Assembly (NCBI GenBank): GCA_016179715.1
Contig: JACPCQ010000016.1
Location: forward strand, 1 to 10,072
Direction of reading: 5' to 3'
DNA from: Parcubacteria group bacterium
Lineage (GTDB): Bacteria > Patescibacteriota > Minisyncoccia > JACPCQ01
Length of the DNA stretch: 10,072 bases
The position numbers and the translations under genes were made by a program. This document shows, one piece after another, positions 4,641 through 10,072 of this stretch (its first letter is position 1; each line of letters begins with the position of its first letter). Below the pieces are notes generated by a model, which saw only the letters and a program-made list of their open reading frames with translations, was not told where the DNA came from and made no database searches.

Positions 4641-4668
4641 CCAATACGCCACGCGTGTGGCGTATTGG
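4641..4668. repeat. 12-bp inverted repeat behind the promoter
   Basis: CCAATACGCCAC (4641-4652) and GTGGCGTATTGG (4657-4668) are exact reverse complements with a four-base GCGT spacer. The repeat lies 12 bases behind the -10 box at 4623-4628, so it occupies the -35 region. No T-run follows on either strand. It may be an operator, or a hairpin separating the two small genes. Confidence 0.6.
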
Positions 4669-4691
4669 GAAGCGTAGGGATTTAACAAGAA

Positions 4692-4880
4692 CTACTTTAT
4701 ATAAAACGTGTAAACTATCAGGGTGTCTATCAGTAAACCGGTAACTCCTATCAACAGGAGAATGACAAACATCCATTTTGGCAATTGCTTACCAACCAAT
4801 CCCAACAGAGACAGCCCGACAATATACACAAAACCAAGCACCCCAAAAATATCAAAAAATTGTGGTTCCCACGAAAACAT
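4692..4880 (-). CDS. Small two-helix membrane protein directly after tRNA-Ala
   Basis: A 62-residue, strongly hydrophobic protein: a short N-terminus (MFSWEPQFFD), helix one (about residues 10-30, IFGVLGFVYIVGLSLLGLVG), a KQLPK loop, and helix two (about 36-58, WMFVILLLIGVTGLLIDTLI). I recognise no named family. The ATG at 4880 is the only sensible start. A longer frame opening at 4952 merely reads through tRNA-Ala (its first residues, MAQLVARLHG, are the familiar translation of a tRNA gene). The start codon lies two bases after the CCA of tRNA-Ala, with no room for a ribosome site outside the tRNA. The gene is therefore probably cotranscribed with the tRNA, and 3' processing would release a leaderless message. 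The next gene on the strand starts 78 bases after its stop. Confidence 0.65.
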   Translation of the reverse strand: MFSWEPQFFDIFGVLGFVYIVGLSLLGLVGKQLPKWMFVILLLIGVTGLLIDTLIVYTFYIK

Positions 4881-4882
4881 AT

Positions 4883-4958
4883 TGGTGGACCCGATCGGGC
4901 TTGAACCGACAACCTCCTCCATGCCATGGAGGCGCGCTACCAATTGCGCCACGGGCCC
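4883..4958 (-). tRNA. tRNA-Ala(GGC), CCA encoded
   Basis: The acceptor stem GGGCCCG pairs with CGGGTCC (one G-U pair), the discriminator is A at 4886, and CCA is encoded at 4885-4883. The D arm reads GTGGCGCAATTGGTAGCGC. The anticodon stem CCTCC/GGAGG holds the loop ATGGCAT with anticodon GGC (4923-4925). The T arm is GTCGG-TTCAAGC-CCGAT. The mature sequence without CCA is 73 bases. Confidence 0.94.
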
Positions 4959-4998
4959 AAAATATTCTGCGTGTTAAAAAATTAAAAAAACAAGGCGG

Positions 4999-5070
4999 TG
5001 CCCCCACTCCGAATTGAACGGAGATCTAAGGCTTAGGAGTCCTTTGTTCTGTCCATTGAACTATGGGGGC
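4999..5070 (-). tRNA. tRNA-Arg(CCT)
   Basis: The acceptor stem GCCCCCA pairs with TGGGGGC, with an A discriminator at 4999. The D arm reads TAGTTCAATGGACAGAAC. The anticodon stem AAGGA/GCCTT, with a mismatch at the loop end, holds CTCCTAA with anticodon CCT (5035-5037). The T arm is CTCCG-TTCAATT-CGGAG. CCA is not encoded: CCG follows the discriminator. It lies 40 bases before tRNA-Ala on the same strand and is probably in the same transcript. Confidence 0.93.
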
Positions 5071-5110
5071 AAAACCTGCCGCATGGGGCTGGTAAAAAGC
5101 ACGGGGCACT

Positions 5111-5139
5111 TTGCCGACAGGTCTGCAGTACGCTATAAT
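5111..5139 (+). promoter_or_regulatory. Sigma70-type promoter of the HtrA gene
   Basis: TTGCCG (5111-5116) and a perfect TATAAT (5134-5139) are separated by 17 bases. The start point would be near 5146, leaving a leader of about 38 bases before the ATG at 5184. No ribosome site is seen in that leader. Confidence 0.7.
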
Positions 5140-5183
5140 AACCGTGATATCGGTAAATCTATTACAACATAACACACCGCTTC

Positions 5184-6254
5184 ATGGAATACCAAGACGT
5201 CATTGTTCAGACCGTTGAGAAAGCGTTGCCCGCTGTTGTCAGCATCGCCATTTCAAAAAACGTCGCGCAGTTGGAAAAAGACATCCCGCAAGGAGAAATC
5301 GGCGCGCTCGCGCCATACCGCGAACTTTTGGAACAGCAGTTGCGGCTTGCCCCGCGCGATGAAGAAGGACGCATAAAGCTTGGCGGCGGGTCGGGGTTTA
5401 TTATTTCGGCAAACGGGCTGGTACTTACCAATAAGCACGTTGTCATGGATCCTTCAGCAAATTACACGGTTATTACCTCCGGAGGAAAACATTACGAAGC
5501 AACGGTGCTTGCGCGTGATCCGGTAAAAGACGTCGCGATATTGCGCATTGACGAGAAAAAACTGCCTACCATGCCGCTGGGCACGACCATGGGGCTGCGG
5601 CTTGGGCAGACTGTGGTGGCTATCGGAAACGCACTAGGTGAGTTTCAAAATTCTGTTTCTACCGGCGTCGTGTCAGGACTCTCGCGCCTTATTACCGCGA
5701 CCACCGACATGAGCGGAAACCAGCAACGATTACGCGGGCTTATTCAGACCGACGCGGCCATAAACCCCGGAAACTCCGGCGGGCCGCTGGTCAATCTGAA
5801 AGGAGAGGTTATCGGTATTAATGTCGCGGTTGTATTTGGCGCGCAAAACATCGGCTTTGCGATTCCCATTGAAGAAGCGAAAAAGGATTTGGAAGAAATC
5901 AGACGCCACGGGCACATCCGCAGGCCGTTTCTGGGTATTCGCTACGTACTTTTGAATGAGCAGATGCAGAAACGTTTTCGTCTTCCGACAAATCAAGGGG
6001 CGCTCATTATCAATGAAGGCGTTCCGGGAGAGCCCTCAATAGTTCCCGGAAGCGCTGCGGAAAAGGCCGGACTTAAAGAATTTGATATTGTCACCCAAAG
6101 CAACGGAAAGCCGCTTACGCAAGAAAATACGCTGGAGGATGTTGTTTCCGAACATGCCATCGGCGAGACTATCACGCTTACGGTACTGCGTGAAGGAAAA
6201 GAGCTGGAGCAAACACTCAAACTTGAAGAGCTCCCGCAGCAAAAGAAGGTGTAG
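5184..6254 (+). CDS. HtrA/Deg-type trypsin-like serine protease with PDZ domain
   Basis: An HtrA-family protease, which degrades or refolds damaged proteins. The 356-residue protein begins almost at once with the protease fold (KALPAVVSIAIS at residues 13-24). The catalytic triad is visible: His85 in LTNKHVV, Asp116 in DPVKDVAIL, and Ser198 in NPGNSGGPL. A PDZ domain follows (about residues 245-345), with FLGIRYV, GSAAEKAGLKEFDIVTQSNG and a closing LTVLREGKELEQTLKLE. Family members normally carry an N-terminal signal peptide or membrane anchor. Here there is none, and an in-frame TAA 15 bases before the ATG rules out an upstream extension. The protein is therefore either cytoplasmic or exported by an unknown route. 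The gene has its own promoter, diverges from the tRNA-Arg operon, and ends 16 bases from the end of a convergent transporter gene. Confidence 0.95.
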   Translation: MEYQDVIVQTVEKALPAVVSIAISKNVAQLEKDIPQGEIGALAPYRELLEQQLRLAPRDEEGRIKLGGGSGFIISANGLVLTNKHVVMDPSANYTVITSGGKHYEATVLARDPVKDVAILRIDEKKLPTMPLGTTMGLRLGQTVVAIGNALGEFQNSVSTGVVSGLSRLITATTDMSGNQQRLRGLIQTDAAINPGNSGGPLVNLKGEVIGINVAVVFGAQNIGFAIPIEEAKKDLEEIRRHGHIRRPFLGIRYVLLNEQMQKRFRLPTNQGALIINEGVPGEPSIVPGSAAEKAGLKEFDIVTQSNGKPLTQENTLEDVVSEHAIGETITLTVLREGKELEQTLKLEELPQQKKV

Positions 6255-6270
6255 AACTCTCCAAAATCAT

Positions 6271-6996
6271 CTAGCGAACGAGGCTACTGATGAGCGCGCC
6301 GGTACCGTACGCGATGGTTGCGGCCGCACCTCCGACCAGAAGCATCTCAAGCCCGGCGACAGACCAGCGTTTGCCGGTAAATAGCGAACGCAATGAACCG
6401 ACCGCAAAAAGGGCCGCACCCGTTGCCAGCACCGCAAAGAAAAAAGCAAAAGAACCCGCCGAAAGCAAAAGGTAGGGAACGATAGGGACAAATCCGGCAA
6501 GCACAAAAGCGACCATTGTTGCCGCCGCACTCTTTAGCGGAGAATGAGCATCATGCGGGGCGAATCCTAACTCCTCGGACATCATAAAATCCACCCAAAA
6601 ATTTTTGTTCTTTGCAATAAGCCGGACGAGTTGTTCCAAGTCTTCTCCTTGATAGCCGCGGCTCGCAAGAATATTGCGTACCTCCGCCCTCTCTTCTGCA
6701 GGCAGATGCCGTACCTCCCACTCCTCCACCCCGCGCTCGCGCCCCATATATCCCAGCTCCGATTTTGTTCCAAGGTAGTTGGACGTCGCCATAGAAAAAC
6801 CGTCCGCAAGCAAGTTTGCAATCCCCAGCAATAAAATGGTCACCGGAGGAAGCGAGGCGCCCATGACTCCGGCAACAACCGCAAACGTCGTAATGATGCC
6901 GTCATTTGCGCCATATACGATATCTTTCATATACGCACCGCCGCGGCGGTGCATACGCTTTTTTCTTTGGCGTCCAAGAGGGGCGTTTTCCGGCAT
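6271..6996 (-). CDS. VIT1/CCC1-family iron/manganese transporter
   Basis: A 241-residue polytopic membrane protein of the VIT1/CCC1 family, which moves ferrous iron or manganese by proton exchange. Signature segments are DIVYGANDGIITTFAVVAG (residues 25-43, helix 1 with the conserved Asp32), GIANLLADGFSMATSNYLG (helix 2), then a cytoplasmic metal-binding region rich in glutamate (EEWEVRHLPAEERAEV). The helical segment FMMSEELGF holds the Met and Glu expected of the metal-binding domain. Three more helices complete the five-helix topology. The N-terminus before residue 20 is unusually basic (RQRKKRMHRR). ATG codons at 6996, 6954 and 6930 are all possible. I keep 6996, as a -10-like box lies ten bases before it. 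No ribosome site is visible. The substrate in this organism is inferred from the family only. Confidence 0.9.
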   Translation of the reverse strand: MPENAPLGRQRKKRMHRRGGAYMKDIVYGANDGIITTFAVVAGVMGASLPPVTILLLGIANLLADGFSMATSNYLGTKSELGYMGRERGVEEWEVRHLPAEERAEVRNILASRGYQGEDLEQLVRLIAKNKNFWVDFMMSEELGFAPHDAHSPLKSAAATMVAFVLAGFVPIVPYLLLSAGSFAFFFAVLATGAALFAVGSLRSLFTGKRWSVAGLEMLLVGGAAATIAYGTGALISSLVR

Positions 6997-7006
6997 GATG
7001 TTTTGG

Positions 7007-7012
7007 ATTTTA
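7007..7012 (-). promoter_or_regulatory. Possible -10 box of the VIT1-like gene
   Basis: TAAAAT on the minus strand ends ten bases before the ATG at 6996, so a transcript would begin about three bases before the start codon. No convincing -35 element is found. The arrangement matches that of the genes starting at 2854 and 4613. Confidence 0.35.
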
Positions 7013-7087
7013 GCGATGTTTAGGATTGAGCAAGCGTTCTTTCTTGCTTCGTATCAACCCATTGTACAACAGGAACGACAGGCCGCA

Positions 7088-7525
7088 CTACTGCCGACGC
7101 AAGGTGAGCGCCGCGCGCAAAGAAAGAAGTAACGCCGCCGCACCGCCAAAAATATCAAAAAAGAGATCAGATATAGTGTCGGCAAGGCTGGGTTGATTGG
7201 AAAATCCTAACGCAGATGAAAAAAAACGGTCTAAAAGAAATTCGTATATTTCCCAAGAAACACCGACAAGCGCGACAAAACCAAGCATTCCGATAATCGC
7301 AACATACGTTCTCCGTACGTCTACATCCGTACCTAAACGCTCACGCAGCCATCGCAACCCAACAAGTCCCGTCAGCATGCCGCCCCCAAAATGCAAAAGC
7401 GCATCAAATTCCAAAAAAAACGGAGGAAGCGCGACAGATGACGCGTATAATTTTACCCACGCCAGCTGGCCAAGCAAAATAAGGATGAGCAACGTGACGA
7501 GAAAACGCCCCGAGAGAAATTTCAT
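7088..7525 (-). CDS. DUF2238 (YjdF)-like integral membrane protein
   Basis: A 145-residue protein with about four hydrophobic helices: residues 8-28, 43-60, 74-95 and 118-138. Polar residues conserved in DUF2238/YjdF-type proteins lie in or beside the helices: DALLH (D41 and H45) followed by FGGGML, WEIYEFLLD (91-99) and DTISDLFFDIFGG (116-128). The usual family length is about 200 residues, so this is a short version, and a VanZ-like fold is an alternative. No enzymatic role is established for the family. The ATG at 7525 has no ribosome site. The gene lies 48 bases downstream of the adenylate-kinase-like gene and 91 bases upstream of the transporter gene on the same strand, so partial cotranscription is likely. 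Confidence 0.65.
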   Translation of the reverse strand: MKFLSGRFLVTLLILILLGQLAWVKLYASSVALPPFFLEFDALLHFGGGMLTGLVGLRWLRERLGTDVDVRRTYVAIIGMLGFVALVGVSWEIYEFLLDRFFSSALGFSNQPSLADTISDLFFDIFGGAAALLLSLRAALTLRRQ

Positions 7526-7573
7526 GTTTATTGTAATTGCCTAGCCCTGAAAATATCGCGCCGTATCAGAGCA

Positions 7574-8650
7574 TTATAATCCCAGCACCCGTGCAGTTTG
7601 TTTTATAAGCGACACCGCAACCGGGGCCGGCATAAGACTGTACGAGGGCACACCGTCGTCATCATTGACCACCCACGGCTCTTCTATAACATCCACGGCA
7701 TCAGCGTCCGGTTTCTTCTGATAGCGAAAGGCGGGCGTGATTTCGTAATCATCAATGTATTCTTTTGCGTTTTCCACCGGAATCGCGTTACGCAAAAATA
7801 TTTTCGGAACGCCCTCCAGGTCAAGCAGTTTTCTGATTATCCGGTCATCAACCTCAATGCGGTCGCGTATCGCTTCAATGCCCAGCGCATCACCCTCTTT
7901 TGCTACCATGCGCTGGCGATTCGGACAGGTGGGGTCGTCACAAATAAGATAAAAAGCTTCTGTCTGCGGGTCAAAACCCACTTCTTTGGTACGCAGCAGC
8001 TTTGTGTTGCGCGGAGCATGACAGTGCGGACACACAACGCGGTATTTCATTCGCTCATCAATAATTGCTTCCGGAACGTCAATAAATACAAAAAAGTCCG
8101 GATCGTCGCGGTATCCAATGAGCGCCCGGAAATAAAGGGAGTATGAAATCTGATCCATTCCGCGGGGAAACCCGTCAATAAATACGGCCTTGCGTCCCAG
8201 CCGCCCAATCTCGCGTTCCACCAAGGGCAGAATCGCTTCCGTTGGCAATAATGAGGCAGTATCCCGGCCGGTAATAATATCAAGCGCTTTCTCAATGTTA
8301 ATAAACCCGCGGTAACGGTGTTGCAAAAACGCAATCAATTCTTCTCTCTTCGCCGCATCGGAAAGATCACGATGCACACTGCGTACGATGTCCCCCACTG
8401 AAATATGCGCGACCCGCTCCGGCCCGACCGCTTCAATAAAAAGCTTGGAGTAGGTGCCCTTTCCTGCGTTTTTTTTCCCCAGCAAAAACCCGACAAACGT
8501 GTTGTGTTCAAGAAAACCGCGGATGCGTTCAATCTCCGGACCGGCCTTCAAGGTAAAATATTTCCGGCGTTCAACGGGGTCTTCCAACCGAAAAATCTGA
8601 TTGTTGCCCGGTATTGCCGTCTTAAAAATCGGGAACGGGTATCCTTTCAT
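7574..8650 (-). CDS. Adenylate-kinase-like nucleoside monophosphate kinase, extended form
   Basis: A P-loop nucleoside monophosphate kinase with adenylate kinase motifs: GKKNAGKGT at residues 58-66, HISVGDIVR at 82-90 (NMP-binding region), DGFPRGMDQ at 159-167, and the arginines of ERMKYR (198-203). The lid carries a zinc-site pattern with C206, C209, C236 and C241 (CPHC and CDDPTC). Ordinary adenylate kinases have about 215 residues. This protein has 358, with about 50 extra at the N-terminus, which may cap the P-loop domain, and about 90 extra at the C-terminus (rich in Asp and Pro). It probably transfers phosphate from ATP to AMP or another NMP in the cytoplasm, but the substrate is not certain. 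A standard adk gene may exist elsewhere. The ATG at 8650 has no ribosome site. The gene lies 112 bases after the metallo-beta-lactamase gene, with a possible terminator between. Confidence 0.85.
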   Translation of the reverse strand: MKGYPFPIFKTAIPGNNQIFRLEDPVERRKYFTLKAGPEIERIRGFLEHNTFVGFLLGKKNAGKGTYSKLFIEAVGPERVAHISVGDIVRSVHRDLSDAAKREELIAFLQHRYRGFINIEKALDIITGRDTASLLPTEAILPLVEREIGRLGRKAVFIDGFPRGMDQISYSLYFRALIGYRDDPDFFVFIDVPEAIIDERMKYRVVCPHCHAPRNTKLLRTKEVGFDPQTEAFYLICDDPTCPNRQRMVAKEGDALGIEAIRDRIEVDDRIIRKLLDLEGVPKIFLRNAIPVENAKEYIDDYEITPAFRYQKKPDADAVDVIEEPWVVNDDDGVPSYSLMPAPVAVSLIKQTARVLGL

Positions 8651-8680
8651 AAGATAATTGCAGGACTATTGCCCCGCCTG

Positions 8681-8709
8681 AAAAAATAAAATGTGCGACG
8701 GGAAGCACA
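8681..8709 (-). terminator. Possible weak terminator after the metallo-beta-lactamase gene
   Basis: On the minus strand TGTGC (8709-8705) and GCACA (8696-8692) form a 5-bp stem with an eight-base loop, closely followed by a T-rich run (TTTATTTTTT, 8690-8681). The stem is short, so read-through into the kinase gene is likely. Confidence 0.35.
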
Positions 8710-8762
8710 CCCCTCCAATATACCACGCCAGCGTAAAAACGCAACGCCGCGCGTTATGGCGC

Positions 8763-9530
8763 CTACCAGCAAAACAGGAGTATGCACCTCTGCGGCCGCA
8801 CTGTAACTTTTTCTCCGTCGCTTCGCGCAACGGCTGTGCCTTGCATGTCGGTGCGAAAAACGGTTACATCGTATTCACGAAAGCGAGCAAGGGTTTCCTC
8901 ATGCGGGTGGCCGTATGTATTTCCAAGACCGGCAGAGATAAGCGCGTACTCCGGACGCGCTATCGCAAGCAGGGCTTCCGACGAAGAGGTGCGCGAGCCG
9001 TGATGCCCGACCTTAAGTACATCAATATCCGGCACGTCTCCCAGCGCAAGAAGGTACCGCTCAAGGTTTTGCTCCATATCCCCGGAAAAAAATATCTCCG
9101 TATTTCCGTAACGCAGTAGTCCCACCAGCATGCCGTCGTGTATTCCTGCATGCGTTACGTCGCGAGACGGGAGCAGTACGTCAAAGAAAAGCTGTTCATC
9201 CAACGCAAGGCGCATGCTTCTCCGCGCGGTAATATGCCGCACGCGGCGGTCCGCGAGTTCCCGTTTCCATTCCACGAACAGGCCGCTATCCGTTTCCGTT
9301 CCCGAATCCAGCACCGCGCCTATATGATAACGCTTAAGCACCTCAACCAGGCCTCCGAGATGGTCCGCGTGCGGATGAGAAAGTATAAGCAGGTCAATGG
9401 AACGGTCATAAAACGGCATGACCGTATTCAGCTTGCCGAGTACCGCCCTTCCCGGACCGCCGTCAATGAGTATTTGGTTTCCGCGCGGCGTGCGGATAAA
9501 CAGCGCATCCCCCTGTCCGATATCAAGCAC
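8763..9530 (-). CDS. ComEC/Rec2-like metallo-beta-lactamase domain protein; start frame disturbed
   Basis: A stand-alone copy of the metallo-hydrolase domain found at the C-terminus of the competence protein ComEC. The markers are LDIGQGDALFIRTP, LIDGGPG, the metal site SHPHADHLGG (HxHxDH), YGNTEIFFSGDMEQNLERYL, VLKVGHHGSRTSSSEALL and YALISAGLGNTYGHPHEETL. In ComEC this domain probably degrades the non-transported DNA strand. Here there is no competence membrane domain and no signal peptide, so the role is open. The start is problematic. An ideal start, ATG at 9554 with GGAGAAG before it and four bases after the upstream stop, is in the wrong frame and ends after ten codons at a TGA. The matching frame has only GTG at 9530 (used here) or TTG at 9539, both without a ribosome site, or an ATG at 9632 overlapping the upstream gene by 74 bases. 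One inserted base near 9544 would explain this. Confidence 0.82.
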   Translation of the reverse strand: MLDIGQGDALFIRTPRGNQILIDGGPGRAVLGKLNTVMPFYDRSIDLLILSHPHADHLGGLVEVLKRYHIGAVLDSGTETDSGLFVEWKRELADRRVRHITARRSMRLALDEQLFFDVLLPSRDVTHAGIHDGMLVGLLRYGNTEIFFSGDMEQNLERYLLALGDVPDIDVLKVGHHGSRTSSSEALLAIARPEYALISAGLGNTYGHPHEETLARFREYDVTVFRTDMQGTAVARSDGEKVTVRPQRCILLFCW

Positions 9531-9558
9531 CCGCCGCAATGCCCCGCAGGGCCATAAT

Positions 9559-9924
9559 TTACACTTCTCCGAGCGCCCGGAGAAGGGTTTTCTCGCTGAC
9601 TTCGTTGCGAGAAAGGACAGCGTCTGCGCCAACCATTTTTAAAACACCCTCCTGCGCCAACCCGGGTTCAATACAGACAAGAAGTTTTGCGCCGCCCTTC
9701 ATTGCCCCCCGAAGTTGCTTCACTTCACCCGGCCCAACGCCTCCTTCCGCCACGACATCATCCACAACGATGACATCGCAGGACGGCGCGCGCAGGAGCG
9801 CTGCCCGGAAAGTTCCCTCCTCAAAGACGACGGCAAAAAGGCCATGCAAAGACTGCAAGGCAGCAGAGAATCTACTGCGTGCAGCCGGGAAACCAGAAAT
9901 GACAAGGGCTTTCTTGTCTTCCAC
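9559..9924 (-). CDS. Degenerate CheY-like receiver-domain protein
   Basis: A 121-residue protein with the alternating strand-helix pattern of a response-regulator receiver domain: KALVISGF (strand 1), FAVVFEEG (strand 2), CDVIVVDDVV (strand 3, with D55 at the phosphorylation position), GAKLLVCIEPG (strand 4), then GADAVLSRNEVSEKTLLRAL (strand 5 and the last helix). The acidic pair after strand 1 is replaced by Ser-Gly, the Thr/Ser after strand 4 is absent, and the strand 5 lysine is Arg. Normal aspartate phosphorylation is therefore doubtful, and this may be a pseudo-receiver used for protein contacts. The start is a GTG at 9924, chosen because AGGGAGG (9930-9936) lies five bases before it. 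The next gene begins just after its stop codon, so the two share an operon. The receiver assignment rests on pattern recognition alone. Confidence 0.65.
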   Translation of the reverse strand: MEDKKALVISGFPAARSRFSAALQSLHGLFAVVFEEGTFRAALLRAPSCDVIVVDDVVAEGGVGPGEVKQLRGAMKGGAKLLVCIEPGLAQEGVLKMVGADAVLSRNEVSEKTLLRALGEV

Positions 9925-9978
9925 GTGAACCTCCCTATTTGTCTAGAGTTTCTAAGACGCAGAAAAAGAACTGTGATA

Positions 9979-10006
9979 AATATACCATTTCTGACAAAAA
10001 TGTCAA
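9979..10006 (-). promoter_or_regulatory. Strong promoter with overlapping TGACA palindrome
   Basis: On the minus strand TTGACA (10006-10001) and TATATT (9984-9979) are separated by 16 bases, with a TG one base before the -10 hexamer. This is the best promoter in the window and drives the receiver and metallo-beta-lactamase genes, with a leader of about 48 bases. TGACA-AAAA-TGTCA (9992-10005) is a symmetric site overlapping the -35 hexamer and could be a repressor operator. Confidence 0.7.
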
Positions 10007-10072
10007 ATCCGCGAAGGGACGCCCGGCATGCTTCTTTTTTTATCGCGCACACGTAACCCATAAAGCGCAACA

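Noticed and set aside
7598..8146. 182-codon plus-strand frame
   Set aside because: It is antisense to the adenylate-kinase-like gene, whose motifs fix the coding strand.
9720..10070. 116-codon minus-strand frame
   Set aside because: It runs through the strong promoter at 9979-10006 and then out of frame across the receiver-domain gene, which has a good start site of its own.
10007..10072. Possible gene or terminator at the right edge
   Set aside because: Only 66 bases remain. A GAAG/CTTC pair before TTTTTT on the plus strand is too short a stem, with too large a loop, to call, and no coding pattern is seen.

Overview
The window reads as a compact bacterial chromosome segment, most likely from the Candidate Phyla Radiation (Patescibacteria, Parcubacteria-like). 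The evidence is a short translation initiation factor IF2 with no long N-terminal extension, a DUF4446 protein beside it, an enlarged adenylate-kinase-like protein, several very small two-helix membrane proteins, and translation starts that often lack a Shine-Dalgarno sequence. The lineage is inferred from family knowledge; no rRNA is present to settle it.

Left block (1-2854, all minus strand): a gene for an AbrB-like DNA-binding protein leads into a DUF4446 membrane protein, infB, rbfA and the start of a membrane protein cut by the window edge. This is a translation and ribosome-maturation operon. It starts at an extended -10 promoter (2864-2869) that lies directly behind a 26-bp perfect palindrome.

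Middle block (2880-4400): this is the unusual part. A minus-strand tRNA-Ser(CGA) is followed by about 330 bp of non-coding DNA full of inverted and direct repeats. That DNA includes a second copy of the last 18 bases of the tRNA gene and an inverted copy of its T arm. It ends at the remnant of a GIY-YIG endonuclease gene and a large REP-like hairpin. On the plus strand, upstream of the tRNA, two overlapping unrecognised genes with strong ribosome sites form a small operon that ends in a possible terminator.

Right-middle block (4416-5070, minus strand): tRNA-Arg(CCT), tRNA-Ala(GGC) and two tiny membrane proteins. The start codon of the first lies two bases after the encoded CCA of tRNA-Ala.

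Right block (5111-10072): a plus-strand HtrA-type serine protease with no signal peptide converges on a minus-strand series: a VIT1/CCC1-type metal transporter, a DUF2238-like membrane protein, an adenylate-kinase-like enzyme, a ComEC-like metallo-beta-lactamase and a degenerate receiver-domain protein. The last two form an operon behind a strong promoter. The reading frame of the metallo-beta-lactamase appears shifted by one base at its start.
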